The position numbers and the translations under genes are program-made. From the NCBI GenBank assembly GCA_946499505.1, contig CAMMSL010000015.1, positions 1-61,023 of the forward strand: a DNA stretch of 61,023 nucleotides, read 5' to 3'. The notes under the pieces were generated by a model. That model was not told where the DNA came from. It did not search any database and was given only the letters and a program-made list of their open reading frames with translations. This DNA comes from an uncultured Lachnoclostridium sp. (GTDB lineage Bacteria > Bacillota > Clostridia > Lachnospirales > Lachnospiraceae). Below, in pieces: positions 8,311-16,313 of the stretch. Positions within the stretch are counted from its first letter, which is position 1. Every line of letters begins with the position of its first letter.

Positions 8311-9408
8311 ATGAAAAAAAGAATTGTTGCACTGCTGATGTGTACAGCAATGGTGACAAGCATGATTGTCGGATGCGGATCCGGAAGCTCAGACAGCTCA
8401 TCTGATGCATCTTCATCTGATGACAGCGCAGCTACAACAGAGGACAGCGGGGAAGCGAAAGATATTTCTGACTGTACATTCGCGATCGTTCCGAAGTCAG
8501 CAGGAAACCCGTTCAATGAGGCGGAAGCAAAAGGTTTCCAGGAAGCAATCGAGGCAGCCGGAGCAGAATGCATCGTAAGTTATCCGGAGCAGGCTACTGC
8601 AGACGCTCAGATCACAGTTTTACAGTCACTGATCTCTCAGGGCGTTGACTCTATCTCTGTAGCAGCGAACGATGAGAACGCACTTCAGGCAACACTGCAG
8701 CAGGCAATGGATGCAGGAATCAAGGTATCCTGCTTTGACTCTAAGACAAACGCTGACAGCCGTCAGGTATTTGTTAACCAGGCTGATACAGAGCTCATCG
8801 GACAGACTCTGATGGATGCAGTTTATGACATCACAGGAGGCGAAGGACAGTGGGCAATCCTTTCCGCTACATCACAGGCAGCGAACCAGAATGCATGGAT
8901 CGAAGCAATGCAGAATGTAATGGAGGGCGACGAGAAATATGCAAACCTTGAGCTTGTAGACATCGTATACGGTGATGACGAGCCGCAGCCGTCTACAGAG
9001 CAGACACAGGCGCTTCTTCAGAACTATCCGGATCTGAAACTGATCTGCGCACCGACAACAGTTGGTATCAATGCAGCAGCGAAAGTACTTCAGGATCAGA
9101 ACTCTGACGTGAAGATCACAGGTCTTGGAATGCCTTCCGAGATGGAAGCATACGTAGGAGAGGACAATGTTTGCCCGTACTTCTATCTGTGGAACCCGAT
9201 CGACCTTGGTGAACTTGCAGCTTACACAGCTATGGCACTGGTATCCGGTGACATCACAGGCGCAGCAGGCGATACATTCGATGCAGGTGATATGGAGAAC
9301 AGCCCGTACACAGTAGTTGACGCAAGCGACGGTGGTACAGAGATCATCCTCGGCGAGCCATTCGAATTCAATCCGGACAACATCGCTGAGTGGGCTGACG
9401 TATTCTAA
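8311..9408 (+). CDS. Sugar-binding lipoprotein, rhamnose/AI-2 (RhaS/LsrB) branch
   Basis: This 365-residue lipoprotein delivers sugar to the preceding permeases. A signal peptide ends in IVGC, followed by a Ser/Asp-rich linker (about 25-50) and a type I periplasmic-binding fold. The C-terminal half has GLGMPSEMEAYV and FYLWNPIDLGELAAYTA, which resemble rhamnose-binding proteins of rhizobia and the related AI-2 receptor LsrB. The SD AGGAGG lies nine bases before the ATG. A weak promoter (TTCACG, 18 bases, TAGAAT at 8268) may boost expression of this last gene. L-rhamnose is favoured over AI-2 because no lsrK, lsrF or lsrG genes are nearby and rhaM shares the operon's promoter elements. Confidence 0.88.
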   Translation: MKKRIVALLMCTAMVTSMIVGCGSGSSDSSSDASSSDDSAATTEDSGEAKDISDCTFAIVPKSAGNPFNEAEAKGFQEAIEAAGAECIVSYPEQATADAQITVLQSLISQGVDSISVAANDENALQATLQQAMDAGIKVSCFDSKTNADSRQVFVNQADTELIGQTLMDAVYDITGGEGQWAILSATSQAANQNAWIEAMQNVMEGDEKYANLELVDIVYGDDEPQPSTEQTQALLQNYPDLKLICAPTTVGINAAAKVLQDQNSDVKITGLGMPSEMEAYVGEDNVCPYFYLWNPIDLGELAAYTAMALVSGDITGAAGDTFDAGDMENSPYTVVDASDGGTEIILGEPFEFNPDNIAEWADVF

Positions 9409-9459
9409 ATCGATTCAGACAACATCATTATCCATAAAGTCAAATCATACATAAGGTCA

Positions 9460-9504
9460 GAGGCCGTGCAGTGCTGGAAGCAAAATTCCGCGCTGTACGG
9501 CTTC
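9460..9504 (+). terminator. Hairpin after the rhamnose-type ABC operon
   Basis: GAGGCCGTGCAG (9460-9471) pairs with CTGTACGGCTTC (9493-9504), allowing G-U pairs, and an inner GGAA/TTCC extends the stem. It lies 50 bases after the binding-protein stop. No strong T-run follows, so it may act as a weak terminator or as an mRNA 3' stabiliser. Confidence 0.45.
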
Positions 9505-9530
9505 TGTCATTTCGGATTGGGATTGCATGG

Positions 9531-9580
9531 TTGACATCTGAAAAAACTTGTGCATACAATAGTTGTGTCTACAACTATTG
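9531..9580 (+). promoter_or_regulatory. Promoter with overlapping MarR-type operator
   Basis: A sigma-A promoter, TTGACA (9531-9536), 18-base spacer, TACAAT (9555-9560), precedes the exporter operon. A perfect inverted repeat of CAATAGTTGT (9557-9566) and ACAACTATTG (9571-9580) with four bases between covers the -10 and the transcription start. Inverted TTGT/ACAA arms are typical of MarR-family operators, and a marR gene lies in the same operon. Binding would block RNA polymerase. Confidence 0.75.
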
Positions 9581-9596
9581 AAAGGCGGCGTCAAAT

Positions 9597-11324
9597 ATGC
9601 TGAGACGGATTTTTTCCTATTCCGGGAAATATAAAAAATATCTTGTGTTTGCGGCTTTGTGTATCACGGCAGAGTCGCTTTTTGAGCTCCTGATCCCTCT
9701 GATCATGGCGGATATCGTGGATATCGGAGTCGCGAACGGCGATAAAGCCTACATTTTCCAACAGGGCGGATGGATGCTCGTATGTGCGGCAGCAGCGCTT
9801 CTGCTCGGTGTCGGCAGCGCGCAGTTCTCCGCGATAGCGGGGCAGGGACTGGGCGCGAATTTAAGAGAAGCAGAGTACGCCAAACTGCAGCAGTTTTCCT
9901 TTGCAAATGTAGACCATTTCCAGCTGTCATCTCTTGTGACCCGCATGACGAGTGATGTAACGAATATCCAGAACAGCATCTCGAGCGGTATGCGTCCCGC
10001 CTGCAGGGGACCGGTCATGCTGATCGCCGCCACAGCCGTCGCATTTTCCATCAACGCGAAGCTGGCGCTTGTGTTTATGGTGGCCCTTCCGACGCTGGCT
10101 GTCTGCCTGTGGCTGATCATTAAAAATGTGCGGCCGCTCTACGGACGGATGCAGGAGGCAATCGATCTGGTGAACCGCATCATTCAGGAAAATCTTACTG
10201 CCGTCCGTGTAGTGAAGGCATATGTGCGGGGCGAATATGAAATCGGAAAATTCAATGAAGTCAATGCAAACCTGCAGACGCAGTCTGAGCGGGCATTCAG
10301 GCTGGCCATGACCAATATGGCAGCCATGCAGTTTGTCATGTACGGAACGATCATCAGCATCCTCTGGTTCGGAGGCGGTATGATCCGGATCGGAACCATG
10401 CAGGTGGGTGAGCTGACCGGTTTCCTGAGTTATGTCCTGCAGATCCTGAATTCCCTCATGATGATCTCAAATATCTTTCTTATGCTGACCAGATCTCTGG
10501 CTTCGGGAAAGCGTATCATAGAGATCATGGATGAGGAGATTGACATCAAGGAGGATCGGGCAGAGAACATTTCGGTCAGCCGCGGAGAGATTGAATTTTC
10601 CCATGTATATTTCAAATACAGAAAAGATGCGAAGGAATATGTCCTTTCTGATATTAATCTCCATATCAGTGCCGGACAGACGGTAGGTATCGTGGGGCAG
10701 ACCGGCTCTGCCAAGACAACCCTTGTACAGCTCATTCCCAGATTATATGACGTAACAAAAGGAGAGCTGCTGATCGACGGGAGACCGGTAGAACAGTATC
10801 CGCTGCGGCATCTCCGGGATTCCATCGCCATGGTGCTCCAGAAGAATACGCTCTTTTCCGGTACATTGCGGGAGAATCTCCTTTGGGGGAATAAGGACGC
10901 CACGCAGGAGGAAATCGAGGAGGCCTGCCGGATCGCCGGGGCGGATGAATTTATCGGAAGGCTGGAAAAGGGATATGACACGGAGATGGGACAGGGCGGT
11001 GTGAATGTCTCGGGCGGGCAGAAGCAGCGTCTCTGCATTGCAAGAGCCATACTGAAAAAGCCTAAGGTAATGATACTGGATGATTCTACCAGCGCGGTGG
11101 ACATAGCGACCGAGGCGCGGATCCGGACCATGCTGCAGGAAAAGCTGCCCCGTATGACTAAGATCATCATTGCACAGAGAATCTCTTCCGTGCGCCATGC
11201 TGATATGATCGTAGTGCTTGACGACGGCAGGATCAAAGGCTGCGGCACTCATGAGGAACTGCTGGAAAGCAACAGGATATATCAGGAAATCTATGAGTCT
11301 CAGAAGGAAGGAGCTGATCTGTAA
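9597..11324 (+). CDS. ABC exporter half-transporter A (degenerate NBD)
   Basis: This 575-residue half-transporter has an N-terminal six-helix ABC exporter domain (about 15-310) and a C-terminal NBD with P-loop GQTGSAKTT, signature VSGGQKQR and Walker B ILDDSTSAVD. The usual catalytic Glu after Walker B is Asp496, which marks the non-hydrolysing subunit of heterodimeric exporters such as TM287/288, LmrCD and BmrCD. The ATG follows AAAGGCGG. The stop overlaps the start of the partner gene (TAATG). The likely role is efflux of a drug, peptide or lipid; the substrate cannot be read from sequence. It is probably repressed by the MarR protein encoded downstream. Confidence 0.92.
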   Translation: MLRRIFSYSGKYKKYLVFAALCITAESLFELLIPLIMADIVDIGVANGDKAYIFQQGGWMLVCAAAALLLGVGSAQFSAIAGQGLGANLREAEYAKLQQFSFANVDHFQLSSLVTRMTSDVTNIQNSISSGMRPACRGPVMLIAATAVAFSINAKLALVFMVALPTLAVCLWLIIKNVRPLYGRMQEAIDLVNRIIQENLTAVRVVKAYVRGEYEIGKFNEVNANLQTQSERAFRLAMTNMAAMQFVMYGTIISILWFGGGMIRIGTMQVGELTGFLSYVLQILNSLMMISNIFLMLTRSLASGKRIIEIMDEEIDIKEDRAENISVSRGEIEFSHVYFKYRKDAKEYVLSDINLHISAGQTVGIVGQTGSAKTTLVQLIPRLYDVTKGELLIDGRPVEQYPLRHLRDSIAMVLQKNTLFSGTLRENLLWGNKDATQEEIEEACRIAGADEFIGRLEKGYDTEMGQGGVNVSGGQKQRLCIARAILKKPKVMILDDSTSAVDIATEARIRTMLQEKLPRMTKIIIAQRISSVRHADMIVVLDDGRIKGCGTHEELLESNRIYQEIYESQKEGADL

Positions 11325-13204
11325 TGGCAAGATATACGGGGTATAAGCGTCCGAAAAATACGCTGAAAGCATTGCGCCAGCTGTTTCACTATATGGGATA
11401 TCACAGATGGCTGCTTCTTGTAGTGGCTGTTCTCGTTTTGATCAGTACCGGCGCCAGTGTGGCGGGAACCTATCTCCTCAAACCGGTGATCAATGATTTT
11501 ATCCTTCCGGGAGATGTAAAAGGACTGATCCTTGCGCTGATCGGAATGGGGATCATGTATCTGTGCGGCGCCCTGTCCACGTTCGGCTATAACCGGCTGA
11601 TGGTAAAGACGTCGCAGAAGGTAGTAGGGGATATCCGGCGGGATCTGTTTGCACATGTGCAGACGCTGCCTCTGAAATACTTTGACGCCCATACCCATGG
11701 AGAACTGATGAGCCGGTTTACCAATGATGTGGATACGATACAGGAGGCGCTCAACAACAGCTTCACCATGGTGATCCAGAGCTCCCTTACCCTGACCGGA
11801 ACGGTCGTTATGCTTCTTGTGCTGAATGTGCGGATGGCTCTTATCGTGATCGTATTTCTTCTGATCATGTTCTGGTTTATCAAATGGAACGGAAAGCGGA
11901 GCAAAGCGTATTTCGACCGGCAGCAGGAGTATCTGGCCGCGATCAACGGATTCACCGAGGAAATGGTGGCAGGCCAGAAAGTAGAGAAGATCTTTAATCA
12001 CGAAGAGGAAGACATGAAAGTGTTCCGTAAGAAAAACGAGGACCTCAGGGCAGCGTCCACAAAAGCACTTGCCTATTCATCCATGATGATCCCCAGCATT
12101 GTCAGCCTTTCCTACGGCTGCTACGCTGTCTCGGCCTGTGCGGGAGGCCTCCTGGCGATTGCGGGGCTGATGGATCTTGGAAGCCTTGCGGCATATCTTG
12201 TCTATGTGCGTCAGAGCGCCATGCCTCTCAATCAGTTCACACAGCAGGTTAATTTTATCCTGTCTGCGTTAGCCGGAGCAGAGCGCATCTTTGATATGAT
12301 GGAGGAACCATCAGAGATCGATGAGGGCACTGTCACGCTGGTCCGTGTACATGAGAATGAGGAAGGTACGCTTACGGAGGCCGAAGATGGAAGAGATGAA
12401 GAGACAGATGTAATGCACCCGGGAAAGACAGAGTACGCATGGAAGGACGCACAGGGAAATCTGACTCTTCTTCGCGGGGATGTCAGGTTTGAAAACGTCG
12501 TGTTCGGCTATGTTCCCGGAAGAAAAGTGTTATCCGGCATCAGTCTCTATGCAAAGCCGGGACAGAAGATCGCTTTCGTGGGCTCTACCGGCGCCGGCAA
12601 GACGACCATCATTAATCTGATCAACCGGTTCTATGAGATACAGGGGGGACGGATCCTCTATGACGGTATCGATGTCCGGGATATCAGAAAAGATGATCTG
12701 AGACGCTCCCTCGGAATGGTCATTCAGGATACGCACTTGTTTACGGGAACCATTGCCGACAATATACGGTATGGAAAACTGGACGCAGCGGATGAGGAAG
12801 TGATAAGAGCTGCGGAGCTTGCCAATGCGGACTCCTTTATCCGGAGGCTCCCGGACGGATATGATACAATGCTGTACAGTGACGGAAGTAATCTGTCACA
12901 GGGACAGAGGCAGCTACTCGCCATCGCCCGGGCGGCTGTCGCACAGCCTCCGGTACTGATCCTTGATGAGGCTACATCCTCTATCGACACAAGGACAGAG
13001 CGGTTGATTGAAAAGGGAATGGATGCTATTATGGATGGCAGGACAGTATTTGTGATCGCCCACCGTCTGTCAACCGTGAGAAATTCAAAAGCAATCATGG
13101 TGCTTGAGCATGGCAGTATTATAGAGCGCGGAAGCCATGAAGAACTGCTGGAACAGAAAGGCAGATACTATCAGCTCTATACGGGGATGTATGAGCTGGA
13201 GTAA
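11324..13204 (+). CDS. ABC exporter half-transporter B (catalytic NBD)
   Basis: This 626-residue partner of the preceding half-transporter has six predicted membrane helices in the first 320 residues. An acidic insert of about 50 residues (near 330-385) precedes the NBD. The NBD has P-loop GSTGAGKTT, signature LSQGQRQ and Walker B LILDEATSSID with the catalytic Glu intact. The deviating LSQGQ signature falls in the same composite ATP site as the Asp of half A, so one site should be catalytic and the other degenerate. It overlaps the preceding gene by one base and is followed after 80 bases by marR. Confidence 0.92.
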   Translation: MARYTGYKRPKNTLKALRQLFHYMGYHRWLLLVVAVLVLISTGASVAGTYLLKPVINDFILPGDVKGLILALIGMGIMYLCGALSTFGYNRLMVKTSQKVVGDIRRDLFAHVQTLPLKYFDAHTHGELMSRFTNDVDTIQEALNNSFTMVIQSSLTLTGTVVMLLVLNVRMALIVIVFLLIMFWFIKWNGKRSKAYFDRQQEYLAAINGFTEEMVAGQKVEKIFNHEEEDMKVFRKKNEDLRAASTKALAYSSMMIPSIVSLSYGCYAVSACAGGLLAIAGLMDLGSLAAYLVYVRQSAMPLNQFTQQVNFILSALAGAERIFDMMEEPSEIDEGTVTLVRVHENEEGTLTEAEDGRDEETDVMHPGKTEYAWKDAQGNLTLLRGDVRFENVVFGYVPGRKVLSGISLYAKPGQKIAFVGSTGAGKTTIINLINRFYEIQGGRILYDGIDVRDIRKDDLRRSLGMVIQDTHLFTGTIADNIRYGKLDAADEEVIRAAELANADSFIRRLPDGYDTMLYSDGSNLSQGQRQLLAIARAAVAQPPVLILDEATSSIDTRTERLIEKGMDAIMDGRTVFVIAHRLSTVRNSKAIMVLEHGSIIERGSHEELLEQKGRYYQLYTGMYELE

Positions 13205-13284
13205 GCGCGCTGCTGCTGTATGGCCGTCGGCGCATACTGCGCTGGCGGAGATGAGACGGAATGTGGAAATGAGGTGTGAAGATC

Positions 13285-13725
13285 GTGAAACAGAGACTGA
13301 GACGGCTTCTGTTTGAGATAGAGCAGCTTAAGCGGAATAAGGTACAGGATTTCCTTCTCAGTATCGGGCTTACGCCGGGACAGGGGCAGGCAAGGATCCT
13401 GATATCTCTGGCATCTTCGGAGCACGTTTCCCAGAGAAAACTGGCGGACGAATGCATGCTTGACGTGACGACGATGTCACGGACGCTGGACAGACTGGAG
13501 AAGCAGGGGCTGATCGAGAGAAAAAGGGATCCCGGCTGCCGGAGAGCTTATCAGATCAGTCTGACAGATGCAGGCCGGATGAAAGCGGAAGAGGTAAAAG
13601 AAGGATTTGCAAGGCTGGAGGAGATGCTTTTTGACGGATTCGGACAGACGGAAATGAGAGAGCTGTCTGTAAAACTGGAGAAGATAAAGGATAATCTGGA
13701 GGGGAAAATGTATGAAAAACAGTGA
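13285..13725 (+). CDS. MarR-family transcriptional regulator
   Basis: This protein of about 146 residues has a winged-helix MarR domain: SEHVSQRKLADECMLD and VTTMSRTLDRLEKQGL form the HTH, and ERKRDPGCRRAYQ the wing. The GTG at 13285 is preferred because GAGGT at 13271-13275 is nine bases upstream; a GTG at 13276 overlaps that SD. It probably binds the inverted repeat at 9557-9580 and represses the exporter genes, with derepression by a transported compound. Its last 14 bases overlap the start of the sensor kinase gene, so repressor and kinase are co-translated, an unusual pairing. Confidence 0.9.
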   Translation: MKQRLRRLLFEIEQLKRNKVQDFLLSIGLTPGQGQARILISLASSEHVSQRKLADECMLDVTTMSRTLDRLEKQGLIERKRDPGCRRAYQISLTDAGRMKAEEVKEGFARLEEMLFDGFGQTEMRELSVKLEKIKDNLEGKMYEKQ

Positions 13726-15262
13726 CCGGCCGGACATCAGAAAACAAAAGGGACATATGCGGTTTTCGGTCAGGACGAAGATACTGATGCTTGCAGCTAT
13801 GGTCGTGTTTCCGTTCCTGCTTGCAATATTCTACCTGCTCGCGTCCATGAGTAATTACAGCCGGGTCTATGAGCGGATCGTAAGTGATATCACCGTGGCA
13901 AACAACTATAATCTCAATTTTAAGGAAGAAATGGATGAAAGTATGTATAAACTGGTTGTGGGCTACGTCACATTTGACAATATTTCAGAGGCGGAGACGC
14001 TGGAAAATCCTTACGAGCTGATCGATGAGCTGAGAAATGAATTTACTGACCTGATGGATGTAACGACCGAGAGCGAGAGCAGAGTGTGGCTCCAGAGCCT
14101 TCTGAATAATCTGGCTACGCTGGAAGACAGGGTGGATGACATTGTCGAGACTACGTCTTCTGACGGCCAGTATGACGATAATATCAAACGGCTGGACAAT
14201 AACATTTATGTCCTTACAGAGCTGATTCAGGATGACATTCAGTATTATATCTATTACCAGACTCAGAATATGGAGGAAGTGACCGCGGACCTGAACGGCC
14301 AGATCAGGGATTTTATTGTGCTGTTCGGAGTCTTCATTGTCGTGCTCGTGCTTGTCGTCACGGTGACGGCAGTCCTGATCGCCTCAGGTATCATAAAGCC
14401 TGTGCGCGAGCTGTATAATGCAACCCAGAAAGTTGCGCAGGGAGACTTTACCGCGCGGGCCCGGATCAACACGAGGGATGAAATCGCGGAACTGGCGGAC
14501 GGATTTAATAATATGGCCGGAAATATGCAGGGGATGATCCGGCAGATCAAAGAGGATGAACAGAAACTCAGACGGACGGACCTGCGGCTTCTGCAGGAAC
14601 AGATCAATCCTCATTTCCTCTACAACACGCTGGATACGATCGTATGGCTGATCGAGGGAAATGAGCCGGATCAGGCCGTCAATATGGTAGTCACTTTGTC
14701 CGGTTTTTTCCGGCAGGTTCTCAGCAAGGGAAAAGAACTGATCACCATACGGGAGGAAGAGCAGCATATCAGGAGCTATCTTGAGATCCAGTCTGTGAGA
14801 TACCATGATATTCTAGAATATGACATACAGATCGATCAGGTGCTTTACGATTATCAGATCCTTAAGCTTACCCTCCAGCCTGTAGTGGAAAACGCACTTT
14901 ATCACGGAATTAAATATAAGCGCGCAAAAGGATACATTCATGTCAACGGGGAGAAGGCGGGGGAGCTCATCCGCCTGACTGTCAGGGACAATGGAGCCGG
15001 AATGGAAGAAAAAGAGCTTGAGGAACTGCGCAAGGAGATCAGCAGGCCCTGCAAGGAGACGGAGAAAGGCTTCGGCCTTGCCAATGTAAACGAGCGGATC
15101 CATATGTATTTCGGGGAACAGTACGGGCTTTCAATCCAGTCGGTAAAAGATAGGGGAACCATCGTGGAGATCCTGATTCCGGCGATAAAAGCGGGCGCCG
15201 GGATATCAGGCCGGATTGAGACGTCTCAGCAGAATCATTTAGAGGGAAAGGCAGAATTATGA
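13712..15262 (+). CDS. YesM-like sensor histidine kinase
   Basis: This 516-residue kinase has a membrane helix (about 25-48), an extracytoplasmic domain of about 150 residues that looks all-helical, a second helix (about 205-228), a HAMP domain, phosphoacceptor His301 in EQINPHFLYNT and an ATPase domain with RDNGAGM and GFGLANVNERI. The small helical sensor resembles the four-helix bundles of chemoreceptors that read ligand-loaded binding proteins. That fits its neighbour, a sugar-binding lipoprotein whose start overlaps the kinase stop (ATGA). The partner regulator is encoded two genes downstream. The binding-protein-mediated sensing is inferred from gene order. Confidence 0.9.
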   Translation: MKNSDRPDIRKQKGHMRFSVRTKILMLAAMVVFPFLLAIFYLLASMSNYSRVYERIVSDITVANNYNLNFKEEMDESMYKLVVGYVTFDNISEAETLENPYELIDELRNEFTDLMDVTTESESRVWLQSLLNNLATLEDRVDDIVETTSSDGQYDDNIKRLDNNIYVLTELIQDDIQYYIYYQTQNMEEVTADLNGQIRDFIVLFGVFIVVLVLVVTVTAVLIASGIIKPVRELYNATQKVAQGDFTARARINTRDEIAELADGFNNMAGNMQGMIRQIKEDEQKLRRTDLRLLQEQINPHFLYNTLDTIVWLIEGNEPDQAVNMVVTLSGFFRQVLSKGKELITIREEEQHIRSYLEIQSVRYHDILEYDIQIDQVLYDYQILKLTLQPVVENALYHGIKYKRAKGYIHVNGEKAGELIRLTVRDNGAGMEEKELEELRKEISRPCKETEKGFGLANVNERIHMYFGEQYGLSIQSVKDRGTIVEILIPAIKAGAGISGRIETSQQNHLEGKAEL

Positions 15263-16296
15263 AAGTATGGATGACGGGCCCTGCACGGAAAGCGGGGAAG
15301 GCGGCCTGTGCGGCAATACTGCTGATCCTGCTTCTTGCAGGATGCGGCAAGCAGTTTGACGTCGGCAGTTCAGAGCGGGATAAGGCAGTAGATGAGGATC
15401 TGATCGTGGTAGGCGTATCCCAGATCGGCAGCGAGTCTGTGTGGAGGACAGCCAATACTGCTTCGATACAGAACGTATTTACAAGAGAAAACGGATATCT
15501 GCTGATCTTTGACAATGCGAGGCAGAAACAGGAGAACCAGATAAAGGCGATCCGGAATTTTATCTCCCAGCAGGCAGACTATATCGTATTTTCTCCTGTT
15601 GAGGAGGACGGCTGGGATGATGTTCTCTATGAGGCAAAAGAAGCAGGGATACCGGTTATCCTCATGGACCGTATGGTGCAGACAGAAGATGAGTCGCTGT
15701 TTACCGCGTGGATCGGTTCGGATTTCTTTCAGGAGGGAGTGAATGCCGGGAACTGGCTGGCCGGTTATCTGGAAGAACAAAAACGCGCGGAAGAAGAGAT
15801 CAATATCGTAGTGCTCCAGGGGACAGACGGCGGTACATCTACTATCGGACGCACGAACGGCTTCAATGATGTGGCGGCCCGGCATGATAACTGGAAGATA
15901 CTGGAACAGACCGGCGGAGATTTTACAACCGCCAAGGCGCGGGAAGAGATGAAAAGGCTTCTGGATACATACGGGGATATCGATGTGGTCGTATCCCAGA
16001 ATGATGATATGACTTTCGGAGTGCTGGAGGAACTCGAAAATGCGGGAATATCTACAGGTACGGACGGCGATGTTATCGTGATCTCATTTGATGCGGTGAG
16101 GTCTGCCCTTGAGAAAGTTCAGGCAGGATTGATCAACGTGGATATTGAGTGTAATCCGGAGCAGGGCCCGTATATCGAGCAGGTGATCCGGAAACTGGAA
16201 GACGGGGAGCAGGCAGAGAAGTATTCTTACGTGCCGGAACAGATATTTACCCGGGATAACGTAACACAGGAATTGATTGACAACAGAAGTTACTGA
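15259..16296 (+). CDS. Sensory sugar-binding lipoprotein (YtfQ-like)
   Basis: This 345-residue lipoprotein has a signal peptide ending in LLLAGC and a type I periplasmic-binding fold. It lies between kinase and response regulator and has no transporter genes of its own. It is clearly related to the transport binding protein at 19467-20483: both share the order RTAN, ENGY, GW(D) and QNDDM or ENDDM. I infer that it presents a sugar, probably a furanose or pentose, to the kinase's extracytoplasmic domain. The ATG overlaps the kinase stop, so the products should be made in similar amounts. A role as a spare transport protein is possible. Confidence 0.85.
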   Translation: MKVWMTGPARKAGKAACAAILLILLLAGCGKQFDVGSSERDKAVDEDLIVVGVSQIGSESVWRTANTASIQNVFTRENGYLLIFDNARQKQENQIKAIRNFISQQADYIVFSPVEEDGWDDVLYEAKEAGIPVILMDRMVQTEDESLFTAWIGSDFFQEGVNAGNWLAGYLEEQKRAEEEINIVVLQGTDGGTSTIGRTNGFNDVAARHDNWKILEQTGGDFTTAKAREEMKRLLDTYGDIDVVVSQNDDMTFGVLEELENAGISTGTDGDVIVISFDAVRSALEKVQAGLINVDIECNPEQGPYIEQVIRKLEDGEQAEKYSYVPEQIFTRDNVTQELIDNRSY

Positions 16297-16313
16297 CGAT
16301 ATAGGAGATTGGT

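Noticed and set aside
8311..9408. AI-2 (LsrB) receptor instead of a rhamnose-binding protein
   Set aside because: The families are close, but there are no lsrK, lsrR, lsrF or lsrG genes nearby and the operon's promoter elements recur at rhaM. It is kept only as a less likely alternative.
13205..13284. Terminator between the exporter and marR
   Set aside because: Only short GC-rich self-complementarity is present, with no stable stem followed by a T-run, so read-through into marR is expected.
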